From assembly GCA_035293245.1 (NCBI GenBank), contig DATDOO010000349.1:1-11751 (forward strand): DNA of 11,751 nucleotides. The letters are read 5' to 3'. The DNA is from DATDOO01 sp035293245. Its GTDB lineage: Bacteria > Pseudomonadota > Gammaproteobacteria > Methylococcales > Methylococcaceae. Below the pieces are notes generated by a model, which worked only from the letters and a program-made list of their open reading frames with translations, did not search any database and had not been told where the DNA came from. Both the position numbers and the translations under genes were made by a program. Below, one piece after another: positions 1-6,220 of the stretch (the first letter of the stretch is position 1; each line of letters starts with the position of its first letter).

Positions 1-581
1 GGGGAGGCGGACTGGCCCTGAATGTCACGGACCCCGCATCCGTCGCCGGCGTTCTGAAACAGATCGGCGAAACCTGGGGAGAGCCGCTGATCCTGGTCAA
101 CAACGCCGCCATTACCCGCGACAACCTCTTGATGCGCATGAAGGACGAGGAATGGGCCGATATCCTCGATACCAACCTCACCTCCGTGTACCGGATGAGC
201 AAGGCGTGCTTGCGCGCCATGACCAAGGAACGCTTCGGGCGCATCGTCAATATCACTTCGGTGGTGGGGCAGACCGGGAATGCCGGTCAAACCAATTACG
301 CCGCCGCCAAAGCGGGCGTGATCGGTTTCACCAAGTCCCTGGCCAAGGAGATCGGTTCGCGCAGCGTGACGGTCAATGCGGTGGCGCCCGGGTTCATCGA
401 CACGGACATGACCCGCGCCCTTCCCGATGCCCATAAACAGGCGCTGCTCGGTGCCATTCCGCTCGGCAGGTTGGGGGCCGCAGAGGAAGTGGCGCACGCC
501 GTGGCGTTCCTCTGCTCCGAGGAGGCGGCCTACATCACCGGAGAAACGCTGAACGTCAACGGTGGTATGTATATGCCCTAA
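1..581 (+). CDS. fabG: 3-oxoacyl-ACP reductase FabG, 5'-truncated by the window edge
   Basis: NADPH-dependent reduction of 3-oxoacyl-ACP to 3-hydroxyacyl-ACP in type II fatty-acid elongation, in the cytosol. The open frame runs from base 3 to the TAA at 579-581, so the Rossmann glycine motif and N-terminus lie outside the window; about 192 of the usual ~245 residues are present. The short-chain dehydrogenase tetrad is visible: Asn (codon 174-176), Ser (258-260), Tyr (297-299) and Lys (309-311) in the YAAAK motif. The segments TRDNLLMRMKDEEW and APGFIDTDMTRAL and the C-terminus ITGETLNVNGGMYMP are typical of FabG rather than of other SDRs. One oddity: the usual NNAG motif reads NNAA (99-110). 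It sits directly upstream of acpP and fabF, the standard fab order. Identity is secure. Confidence 0.96.
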   Translation, partial: GGGLALNVTDPASVAGVLKQIGETWGEPLILVNNAAITRDNLLMRMKDEEWADILDTNLTSVYRMSKACLRAMTKERFGRIVNITSVVGQTGNAGQTNYAAAKAGVIGFTKSLAKEIGSRSVTVNAVAPGFIDTDMTRALPDAHKQALLGAIPLGRLGAAEEVAHAVAFLCSEEAAYITGETLNVNGGMYMP

Positions 582-647
582 ACCGCTGATTCATCCCCGA
601 TTTACTATCCCTGGCCCGCACGAACGGCGCTCGGTGCGCGTAAATGT

Positions 648-677
648 TTCTTAACCGCAGGTTCGCTGATATAAAAT
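648..677 (+). promoter_or_regulatory. Candidate sigma70-like promoter for acpP
   Basis: The 147-base fabG-acpP gap contains an AT-rich stretch around 670-677 that stands out from the GC-rich surroundings. It offers a -10-like TAAAAT (672-677, overlapping TATAAA at 670-675). The best -35 partner is a weak TTCTTA (648-653) at 18 bases. A leader of about 45 bases would precede the acpP start. A separate acpP promoter is expected because acyl carrier protein is needed in large excess over the other fab products. A small stem, CGCAC (617-621) with GTGCG (634-638), followed by a broken T-rich stretch, lies just upstream and could end fabG transcripts weakly. The promoter is inferred from sequence only. 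Confidence 0.4.
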
Positions 678-717
678 ACCCCGGCAACCTTGCACTTCAC
701 ACGAAACCATAATTTTT

Positions 718-722
718 GAGGA
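718..722 (+). promoter_or_regulatory. Ribosome binding site of acpP
   Basis: GAGGA lies 6 bases before the ATG at 729. It is the clearest Shine-Dalgarno sequence in the fab part of the window, which fits strong translation of acpP and contrasts with fabF and pabC, which have none visible. Confidence 0.7.
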
Positions 723-728
723 TAGAGA

Positions 729-959
729 ATGAGTGACGTTGCAGAACGTGTAAAAAAGATCGTCGCCGAGCAGCTTGGCGTCAAAGAGGAGATCTCCAAC
801 GAAGCGTCCTTCGTGGATGATTTGGGGGCGGACTCGCTGGATACGGTCGAGTTGGTCATGGCGTTGGAAGAGGAGTTCGAGTGCGAAATTCCCGATGAAG
901 ACGCTGAGAAAATCACCACGGTTCAGCAGGCCATCGACTACGTCGAAAGCCACATTTAA
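729..959 (+). CDS. acpP: Acyl carrier protein AcpP
   Basis: Small acidic four-helix carrier that holds growing acyl chains on a 4'-phosphopantetheine arm during fatty-acid synthesis and supplies acyl groups for lipid A and phospholipids. The 76-residue protein contains the signature GADSLDTVELVMALEEEF; Ser36 (counting Met, codon 834-836) in the DSL motif is the attachment site. The acidic helix II after the serine is the docking surface for partner enzymes such as FabF, encoded next. Compared with my recollection of E. coli AcpP it is one residue shorter in the loop after helix I (KEEISN). The ATG start is supported by GAGGA at 718-722. It has its own likely promoter, and a stem-loop follows before fabF, which may keep acpP expression above fabF. 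Identity is secure. Confidence 0.98.
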   Translation: MSDVAERVKKIVAEQLGVKEEISNEASFVDDLGADSLDTVELVMALEEEFECEIPDEDAEKITTVQQAIDYVESHI

Positions 960-979
960 CGTCCGAAACCGCAGATTCA

Positions 980-1026
980 GCGCGCGTCCGTTCCTCGGAC
1001 ATGCGGGCGCGCATCCCAAGATTTTT
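980..1026 (+). terminator. Stem-loop and T-tract between acpP and fabF, possible attenuator
   Basis: GTCCG (986-990) and CGGAC (996-1000) form a perfect 5-bp stem with a 5-base loop. GCGCGC (980-985) can pair with GCGCGC (1007-1012) around a 6-base bulge. A run of five T residues follows at 1022-1026, directly before the fabF start. The nine bases between stem and T-run make this a poor classical terminator. A partial terminator or a structure affecting fabF translation is the more likely reading. This is inferred from base pairing alone. Confidence 0.3.
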
Positions 1027-1028
1027 CC

Positions 1029-2267
1029 ATGAGCAAGAGACGGGTCGTCATCACGGGGGTGGGTTCCGTTTCCCCCGTCGGTTTGAATTCGGTCGATGCC
1101 TGGCGCAACGTGCTTAACGGCGTCAGCGGCATCGCGCACATCGAGCACTTCGACGTTTCCCAGTTCGCCACCCGCATCGGCGGCAGCGTACGCGGCTTCG
1201 ACGCTACCCAATACGTTCCCGAAAAGGAACTGAAGAAGATGGACATCTTCATCCACTACGGGTTGGCGGCGGGAAGCCAGGCGTTCGAGGATTCCGGGCT
1301 GGAAATCGGCGAAGCCAACGCGGAGCGCGTGGGTGTCGCCATCGGTTCCGGCATCGGCGGCATCACCGGCATCGAAGCGGGACACAGTGCTTATCTCGGC
1401 GGCGGGCCGCGGCGGATCTCCCCGTTTTTCGTTCCCTCCAACATCATCAACATGATCTCCGGCAATCTTTCGATCAAGTACGGATTGAAAGGGCCGAATT
1501 TCGCGGTGGTCACCGCCTGCGCGACCGGTACGCACTGCATCGGCGAGGCGTTGCGGATCATTCAGTACGGGGATGCCGACGCCATGGTCGCCGGTGGCGC
1601 GGAAATGGCGACTTCCCCGACCTCGCTCGGCGGCTTCGCTTCGGCGCGCGCACTTTCGCGGCGCAATGACGAGCCGTTGAAGGCCAGCCGGCCGTGGGAT
1701 CGGGACCGGGACGGCTTCGTCCTCAGCGACGGCGCGGGCGTGGTGGTGCTCGAGGAATACGAACACGCAAAAAAGCGCGGCGCCAACATTTATGCCGAAG
1801 TCATCGGCTACGGCATGAGCAGCGACGCGTATCACATGACCCAGCCGCCGGAAAACGGCGAGGGGGCGGCGCGCTGCATGAAAAGCGCCTTGCGCGACGC
1901 CGGCATTTCCGCGGAGCAACTCGATTACATCAATGCCCACGGTACGTCCACGCCGGCGGGCGACATCGCCGAGACCCGTGCGATGAAGGCGGCTCTGGGC
2001 GACCACGCGAGGCAGACCGCAATCAGCTCCACCAAATCCATGACCGGCCACATGCTGGGCGCGGCGGGTGGTATCGAGGCGATTTTCTCGGTCCTGGCGC
2101 TGCGCGATCAGGTGGTCCCGCCCACCCTCAACCTGGACCATCCCGATCCGGAGTGCGATCTGGATTACGTGCCGCACACCGCGCGGGAAATGAAGCTTGA
2201 GGTGGTGATGTCCAACTCCTTCGGATTCGGCGGTACCAACGGCACGCTGGTGTTTCGCCGCTGCTGA
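1029..2267 (+). CDS. fabF: Beta-ketoacyl-ACP synthase II FabF
   Basis: Condenses malonyl-ACP with acyl-ACP to extend the chain by two carbons; the type II enzyme also supports cis-vaccenate formation at low temperature. The 412-residue length matches the family (E. coli about 413). The Cys-His-His triad is present: Cys164 in TACATGTHC, His304 in NAHGTSTPAGD and His341 in STKSMTGHMLGAAG, with the conserved Lys336. The glycine-rich C-terminus SNSFGFGGTNGTLVF is typical. The ATG at 1029 begins MSKRRVVITG, the usual FabF start, although no clear Shine-Dalgarno lies upstream. It follows acpP by 69 bases, with a stem-loop in the gap, and precedes pabC by 48 bases. Identity is secure; FabB is less likely from both position and sequence. 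Confidence 0.98.
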   Translation: MSKRRVVITGVGSVSPVGLNSVDAWRNVLNGVSGIAHIEHFDVSQFATRIGGSVRGFDATQYVPEKELKKMDIFIHYGLAAGSQAFEDSGLEIGEANAERVGVAIGSGIGGITGIEAGHSAYLGGGPRRISPFFVPSNIINMISGNLSIKYGLKGPNFAVVTACATGTHCIGEALRIIQYGDADAMVAGGAEMATSPTSLGGFASARALSRRNDEPLKASRPWDRDRDGFVLSDGAGVVVLEEYEHAKKRGANIYAEVIGYGMSSDAYHMTQPPENGEGAARCMKSALRDAGISAEQLDYINAHGTSTPAGDIAETRAMKAALGDHARQTAISSTKSMTGHMLGAAGGIEAIFSVLALRDQVVPPTLNLDHPDPECDLDYVPHTAREMKLEVVMSNSFGFGGTNGTLVFRRC

Positions 2268-2271
2268 ATTT

Positions 2272-2306
2272 AGCGGCGCCGGCGCGCCCTTTTCGCGCCT
2301 GCCGCT
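2272..2306 (+). other. GC-rich stem-loop between fabF and pabC
   Basis: AGCGGC (2272-2277) pairs with GCCGCT (2301-2306) and GGCGCG (2281-2286) pairs with CGCGCC (2294-2299). A 3x1 internal loop separates the two helices and the hairpin loop is CCCTTTT. Twelve base pairs, mostly G-C, should be very stable in RNA. No T-run follows on either strand, so it is not a standard intrinsic terminator. It ends 9 bases before the pabC ATG, which lacks a visible Shine-Dalgarno, so an effect on pabC translation, on RNA decay or on polymerase pausing is possible. Confidence 0.5.
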
Positions 2307-2315
2307 GAAAATCCC

Positions 2316-3158
2316 ATGGCGAATTCGTTGCCTCTCATTTGGGTCGATGGCCGCGAATCCCGCCGGATTTCCGCTCTGGATCGCGGCCTGCACTATGGCG
2401 ACGGGGTATTCACCACGCTGGCGGTACGGGGTGGGGCGCCGTTGCTCCTCGACCGCCATCTGGCCCGGCTGGCGCGCGACTGCGGGCGTCTGGGCATTCC
2501 CTGTCCCGCCCCCGAATTGTTGCGCGGCGAAGCTGCCCGGCTTTCGCGGGGGCAGGACCGGGCGGTTCTGAAAATCACCATCACGCGCGGCGAAGGCGGA
2601 CGGGGCTATCGCGCGCCGGACGAATGCCGGCCGACCCGCCTGCTCGCGCTGCATCCCTGGCCGGAGTTTCCCGGCGATCCGGCGCGGGACGGCATCGCTG
2701 CACGGGTGTGCCATCTGCGGTTGGGGCGCAATCCTGCCCTGGCGGGCATCAAGCACCTCAACCGGCTGGAGCAGGTCCTGGCGCGCAGCGAGTGGGACGA
2801 TCCGAAGATTCGGGAAGGCGTTCTTTTGGACTGCGACGGCGCTGTGGTCGAAGGGGTGATGTCCAACCTGTTCTGGGTAAAAGAGGACCGCCTGTTTACA
2901 CCGTGCTTGAATGAATGCGGCGTCGCCGGCGTCATGCGCGCCTTGGTGCTGGAGTTGGCTGGGCACCACGGCCTGTTCGCCGTGGAAGTCCGGGAGCCTG
3001 TTTCCACTCTGTTTGAGGCCGACGAGGCTTTTTTCACCAACAGCGTGATCGGCCTGTGGCCGGCGCGGAGCCTGGACGGGCGTGCTTTTGCCCCAGGCCC
3101 GGTTTCCCGCCGCGTCCAGGGCTGGCTGGACGATGCCTGGTGCGGAGAGCGCCCGTGA
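2316..3158 (+). CDS. pabC: Aminodeoxychorismate lyase PabC
   Basis: PLP enzyme that removes pyruvate from 4-amino-4-deoxychorismate to give p-aminobenzoate, a folate precursor; cytosolic. It is a fold-type IV PLP protein of 280 residues (family about 270-290). Diagnostic segments are DRGLHYGDGVFTT (22-34), the cofactor lysine Lys146 in GIKHLNRLEQVLAR, and VVEGVMSNLFW (177-187) with the Glu expected to contact the pyridine nitrogen. The C-terminal FFTNSVIGLWPAR is also typical of PabC. Branched-chain aminotransferase and D-amino-acid transaminase share the fold, but the HLNRLEQVLAR motif and the fabF-pabC-mltG context favour PabC. The ATG start gives the usual N-terminus even though no strong ribosome site is visible. 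Its stop overlaps the mltG start by four bases. Confidence 0.94.
   Translation: MANSLPLIWVDGRESRRISALDRGLHYGDGVFTTLAVRGGAPLLLDRHLARLARDCGRLGIPCPAPELLRGEAARLSRGQDRAVLKITITRGEGGRGYRAPDECRPTRLLALHPWPEFPGDPARDGIAARVCHLRLGRNPALAGIKHLNRLEQVLARSEWDDPKIREGVLLDCDGAVVEGVMSNLFWVKEDRLFTPCLNECGVAGVMRALVLELAGHHGLFAVEVREPVSTLFEADEAFFTNSVIGLWPARSLDGRAFAPGPVSRRVQGWLDDAWCGERP
3144..3147 (+). promoter_or_regulatory. Ribosome binding site that fixes the mltG start
   Basis: GGAG, 7 bases before the GTG at 3155. It favours that GTG over the ATG at 3161 (13 bases away) and over longer upstream readings that would run deep into pabC. Confidence 0.55.
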
Positions 3159-4162
3159 AGATGTGTCGCGTTCTGGCCGGAATGCTGATTCTGTTCAGCC
3201 TGGCGGGCGGATGGCTGTGGATGGATTACCGCTCGGTCCTGAGCCAGCCGGTGCTTTCGGGCTCGGCGAAGGTTTTCGAGATTGCCAAGGGGGACACACC
3301 GGGGCAGATCGGCCGGCGCTTGCGGGATGAAGGGTTCGATGTGTCGTCGTTCTGGTTTCGTTGTCTGGCGAGGATGAACGGCGTTGCGGCGCGCATCCGC
3401 TACGGCGAATACGAAATTGCCCCCGGGACCACGCTGCCGCAATTGCTGGTCCTGTTCGCCAGCGGCAAGGTGCGTTTTCACGCCGTGACCTTCGTCGAGG
3501 GCTGGACGTTCCGCCAGGCGCTGGATGCCCTGCGGGACAATCCGGCGATCGGCCATACCCTGGACGGCGTCCCGCCGGCGGAGATTATGGCCGCGCTTGG
3601 GTTGCCGCCAGCCAATCCGGAAGGGCAGTTTTTCCCGGATACTTATTTTTTCGCCAAAGGCGGCAGTGACCGCGTGATTTTATTGCAGGCCCATGCCCGG
3701 ATGCGTGCGGTGCTTGAGGAAGAATGGCGGCGGCGAGACGAGGCCTACGCGCCGGCAACGCCGGAAGAAGCGCTGATTCTGGCTTCCATCGTCGAGAAGG
3801 AATCCGCCCTACCCGGAGAACGGCCCCGTGTCGCCGGCGTATTCATGCGCCGCCTGCGCAAAGGCATGTTGCTCCAGACTGACCCCACCGTGATTTACGG
3901 CATGGGCGATGCTTTCAATGGCGATATCCGCAGCGAGGATTTACGCCGCGACACGCCCTACAATACTTACGTCCATGCCGGATTGCCGCCCACGCCCATC
4001 GCTTTGCCGGGCCGTTCCTCGCTGAACGCGGTCCTGCACCCCGCGCGCGACGACAGCCTGTATTTCGTGGCGCGCGGGGATGGCGGCCACATTTTTTCCG
4101 CGACGCTGGAAGAACACGCACGGGCGGTGAATCAGTGGCAAAAAGGCAACCGGAAGCAATGA
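3155..4162 (+). CDS. mltG: Endolytic murein transglycosylase MltG (YceG)
   Basis: Inner-membrane lytic transglycosylase that cleaves nascent glycan strands and is thought to set their length. From the GTG at 3155 the protein has 335 residues, close to the family's ~340. A single N-terminal membrane anchor covers about residues 5-23. A LysM-like segment (about 38-75, FEIAKGDTPGQIGRRLRDEG) follows, and then the YceG catalytic domain. The catalytic glutamate is Glu214 in ASIVEKES, followed by LQTDPTVIYGMG, PYNTY and HPARDDSLYFVA, all family hallmarks. The GTG overlaps the pabC stop (GTGA) and is preceded by GGAG. The stop in turn overlaps the tmk start (ATGA). An ATG at 3161 is the main alternative start and would change only two residues. 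Confidence 0.95.
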   Translation: MKMCRVLAGMLILFSLAGGWLWMDYRSVLSQPVLSGSAKVFEIAKGDTPGQIGRRLRDEGFDVSSFWFRCLARMNGVAARIRYGEYEIAPGTTLPQLLVLFASGKVRFHAVTFVEGWTFRQALDALRDNPAIGHTLDGVPPAEIMAALGLPPANPEGQFFPDTYFFAKGGSDRVILLQAHARMRAVLEEEWRRRDEAYAPATPEEALILASIVEKESALPGERPRVAGVFMRRLRKGMLLQTDPTVIYGMGDAFNGDIRSEDLRRDTPYNTYVHAGLPPTPIALPGRSSLNAVLHPARDDSLYFVARGDGGHIFSATLEEHARAVNQWQKGNRKQ

Positions 4163-4782
4163 TGCCTGGCAAATTCATTACGCTGGAGGGTGGAGAGGGA
4201 GCGGGCAAGTCCCTCAACCTCGGCTTTGTCCGGGATTTCCTGCTCGCGCGGGACGTGCGGGTGGTGACGACCCGCGAGCCGGGCGGCACGGAACTGGGGG
4301 AAAAGCTGCGTTCTGTCCTGTTGGGCGACGGCAAAATCCAGCCCGAAGCGGAGTTGCTACTGGTTTATGCCGCCCGCGCCCAGCATCTGGCCGAAATCAT
4401 CCGCCCCGCTCTCCAGCGCGGCGACTGGGTGCTGTGCGACCGCTTCAGCGATGCGACGTTCGCCTATCAGGGCGGCGGCCGGCGCTTGGCGGTTTCCGCC
4501 ATTCAATTGCTGGAAAACTGGGTTGTGGGAGATTCCCGTCCCGATTTGACCTTGTTGCTGGACACGCCGGTGGCGGTGGGGCAGGCGCGCATCCAGCGGC
4601 GCGGGGCGCCGGATCGGTTCGAGGCCGAGGAGACGGCGTTTTTCGAGCGGGTGCGCGCGGTTTATCGCCAGCGCGCCGCCGCGGAACCGGCGCGTATCAA
4701 GGTGGTGGACGCCAGCGCGGAGTTGGTCGCCGTGCAGCGTCAGATTGCCGCCTGCCTTCAGCCGCTGTTCGGGGTGGTGTGA
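4159..4782 (+). CDS. tmk: Thymidylate kinase Tmk
   Basis: Phosphorylates dTMP to dTDP with ATP for DNA synthesis. The 207-residue protein shows the P-loop GGEGAGKS (11-18), the dTMP-binding TREPGG (38-43), the DRF motif (94-96) in LCDRFSDATFAYQGGGR, and a LID with RRGAPDRFE (147-155). The LID arginines with none in the P-loop are the E. coli-like (type II) arrangement. The residue after the P-loop Ser is Leu19, where related kinases usually have Thr; the codon CTC is at 4213-4215. The start is one of two tandem ATGs (4159 or 4162); 4159 overlaps the mltG stop as ATGA, while GGAAG at 4152-4156 suits 4162 better, a one-residue difference. holB begins one base after the stop. Confidence 0.96.
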   Translation: MMPGKFITLEGGEGAGKSLNLGFVRDFLLARDVRVVTTREPGGTELGEKLRSVLLGDGKIQPEAELLLVYAARAQHLAEIIRPALQRGDWVLCDRFSDATFAYQGGGRRLAVSAIQLLENWVVGDSRPDLTLLLDTPVAVGQARIQRRGAPDRFEAEETAFFERVRAVYRQRAAAEPARIKVVDASAELVAVQRQIAACLQPLFGVV

Positions 4783-4783
4783 T

Positions 4784-5761
4784 ATGCAGCCGCCTTATCC
4801 GTGGCTGGCGCCGGCCTGGGAGGCGTTGGGCGACTATCTGCGCGCGGCACGCCTGCCCCAGGCGCTGCTGATTCACGGCCCGGAAGGGTTAGGTAAACGC
4901 AGCCTGGCGGAGGCCTTCGCCCAGCGCCTGCTGTGCCAGGGAAACGGCGATGAACTGTGCGGACAGTGCGTCGGTTGCCGTTTATGGGCTGCGGGGACTC
5001 ATCCTCACTATCACGCCGTACATCCGGAAGAACCCGGCAAAGCGATTCACGTGGATGCGATCCGCACGCTGTCGGCACGCTTCGCGCTCAAGTCGCAGTA
5101 TGCGGGCTGGAGGCTGGCCGTAATCGATCCGGCGGATGCCATGAATGCTTCGGCGGCCAACGCGCTGCTCAAAACCCTGGAAGAACCGCCGGAGCGGAGC
5201 CTGCTCATTTTGTTGAGCAGCGCGCCGGGACGTTTGCCGGCAACGATCTTGAGCCGTTGCCAGAGATTGCCGGTTCATCCGCCGTCGAAAGCGCAGGCAT
5301 TGGCCTGGCTGGCCCTCCGGCAAGACCGCTATGTCCCGGCCGATTTGTGGTCCGCCGCCAGCGGTTCGCCGTTGCGCGCGCTGGAGATGTCCGAAAAGGA
5401 CTATCCGGCATGGCGGGAAAAGCTCTATGGCCTGTGGAATGGCGGAGACTCTGCCGGCGCCGTCGATCCCGCGCTTGCCGCGGAAAGTTTTTCCGCCGTA
5501 CCGCTCGAATATCTTTTGGAGTGGCTGATGCAATGGGCGATGGAGCTTATTCGGCGGATGTATGTTCCGGATCAGGAAAGTTTTTATAATGTTCCGCGGA
5601 TGGACGTCTTGCTGCAGGCCGGGAGGCTCGATTCTGTCGAGATCCATGCTTTTCTGGATCGGCTCGTGTCCGCGAGGCGCCTTCTGATAGCGAACCCCCA
5701 ATTGAACAGGCCGTTGATTCTGGAAGAAACGCTGGTCGGATGGTTCCGTTTCTTTAGCTGA
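4784..5761 (+). CDS. holB: DNA polymerase III subunit delta' HolB
   Basis: Delta' is the stationary part of the clamp loader that places the beta sliding clamp on primed DNA. The 325-residue length fits (E. coli 334). After an N-terminal YPWL comes LLIHGPEGLGKR, a P-loop relic whose final Ser/Thr is Arg39; delta' does not hydrolyse ATP in known systems, so this is expected. Cys51, Cys59, Cys62 and Cys65 form the zinc module in the CGQCVGC region. ANALLKTLEEPP and LSRCQRLP, the SRC motif supplying an arginine finger to the neighbouring subunit, are typical. The C-terminal third is the more variable collar domain. The ATG at 4784 lies one base after the tmk stop, so translation is probably coupled; a longer reading into tmk gives an unrelated N-terminus and is not favoured. 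Confidence 0.95.
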   Translation: MQPPYPWLAPAWEALGDYLRAARLPQALLIHGPEGLGKRSLAEAFAQRLLCQGNGDELCGQCVGCRLWAAGTHPHYHAVHPEEPGKAIHVDAIRTLSARFALKSQYAGWRLAVIDPADAMNASAANALLKTLEEPPERSLLILLSSAPGRLPATILSRCQRLPVHPPSKAQALAWLALRQDRYVPADLWSAASGSPLRALEMSEKDYPAWREKLYGLWNGGDSAGAVDPALAAESFSAVPLEYLLEWLMQWAMELIRRMYVPDQESFYNVPRMDVLLQAGRLDSVEIHAFLDRLVSARRLLIANPQLNRPLILEETLVGWFRFFS

Positions 5762-5768
5762 GCCGCGC

Positions 5769-5773
5769 AGGAG
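5769..5773 (+). promoter_or_regulatory. Ribosome binding site of pilZ
   Basis: AGGAG, 6 bases before the ATG at 5780, in the 18-base gap after holB. It supports pilZ as an independently initiated cistron in the same transcript. Confidence 0.65.
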
Positions 5774-5779
5774 TTATTC

Positions 5780-6136
5780 ATGTCGTCGACGCCGGAAACA
5801 TCCCGCCACGGACTTTTGTCCCTCACGATCAAAGACAAGGGGACGCTTTACGCCGCTTACATGTCGTTCATCAAGAACGGCGGGTTGTTCATTCCCACGT
5901 CGCGCTACTATTCCTTGGGCGAGGAGGTATTCATGCTGCTCAACCTCGTCGACGAGAAAGAACGGATTCCCATTTCCGGCAAGGTAATCTGGATCACGCC
6001 TCCGAATTCGGAAGGAAACCGTGCTCCTGGTATCGGCGTTCAGTTCGACGATAGCGACAATGGCTTGGTCCAGAAAAAGATCGAAACCTATCTTGCCGGC
6101 GCCCTGCAGTCGGAAAGACCCACCCAGACCATGTAG
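5780..6136 (+). CDS. pilZ: Type IV pilus assembly protein PilZ
   Basis: Small cytosolic single-domain protein of 118 residues, needed for type IV pilus biogenesis in Pseudomonas and Xanthomonas, where homologues act with FimX and the PilB ATPase. The segments LSLTIKDKGTLYAAYMSFIKNGGLFIPT (about 13-40), KVIWITPPNSEGNRAPGIGVQF (68-89) and KKIETYLAGAL near the C-terminus follow the founding PilZ closely. It lacks the RxxxR and D/NxSxxG motifs that bind cyclic di-GMP in most PilZ domains, as does the founding member, so direct binding of that nucleotide is not expected. Its place between holB and tatD is conserved in Pseudomonas. No other pilus gene is in the window. Confidence 0.94.
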   Translation: MSSTPETSRHGLLSLTIKDKGTLYAAYMSFIKNGGLFIPTSRYYSLGEEVFMLLNLVDEKERIPISGKVIWITPPNSEGNRAPGIGVQFDDSDNGLVQKKIETYLAGALQSERPTQTM

Positions 6137-6150
6137 TCTCCCGTTGCCGG

Positions 6151-6201
6151 GTCGGTGCCGTCTCCCATGGTCACCGACGGGCGCTATTCTTCCCGTTTTC
6201 T
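6151..6201 (+). terminator. Stem-loop with pyrimidine-rich tail after pilZ
   Basis: GTCGGTG (6151-6157) pairs perfectly with CACCGAC (6172-6178), and CC (6158-6159) can add two pairs with GG (6169-6170) across a one-base bulge. A loose pyrimidine-rich stretch (6187-6201, TTCTTCCCGTTTTCTT-like) follows about nine bases later. The fit to a standard intrinsic terminator is imperfect because the T-run is distant and interrupted. It could reduce read-through from the pabC-pilZ operon into tatD, or act as an RNA processing signal. The 84-base gap is the largest inside the block from fabF to tatD. Confidence 0.4.
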
Positions 6202-6220
6202 TAATCCTGGATCGTTGTTT

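Noticed and set aside
651..2969. A 772-codon open frame on the minus strand opposite acpP, fabF and pabC
   Set aside because: Long stop-free antisense frames are common opposite GC-rich genes. The encoded protein is rich in Arg, Ala, Gly and His with no recognisable motif, while the plus-strand genes are textbook families.
3056..3154. A longer N-terminus for MltG starting inside pabC
   Set aside because: The added residues are not conserved and have no membrane character; GTG at 3155 has a ribosome site and the usual short cytoplasmic tail before the anchor.
2606..3556. A 316-codon minus-strand frame opposite pabC and mltG
   Set aside because: A composition shadow of the plus-strand genes, with no domain and no ribosome site.
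4895..4900. Degenerate P-loop in HolB (GKR instead of GKS/T) as a sign of a broken gene
   Set aside because: Delta' subunits are known not to hydrolyse ATP and commonly lack the final Ser/Thr, so this is normal for the family.
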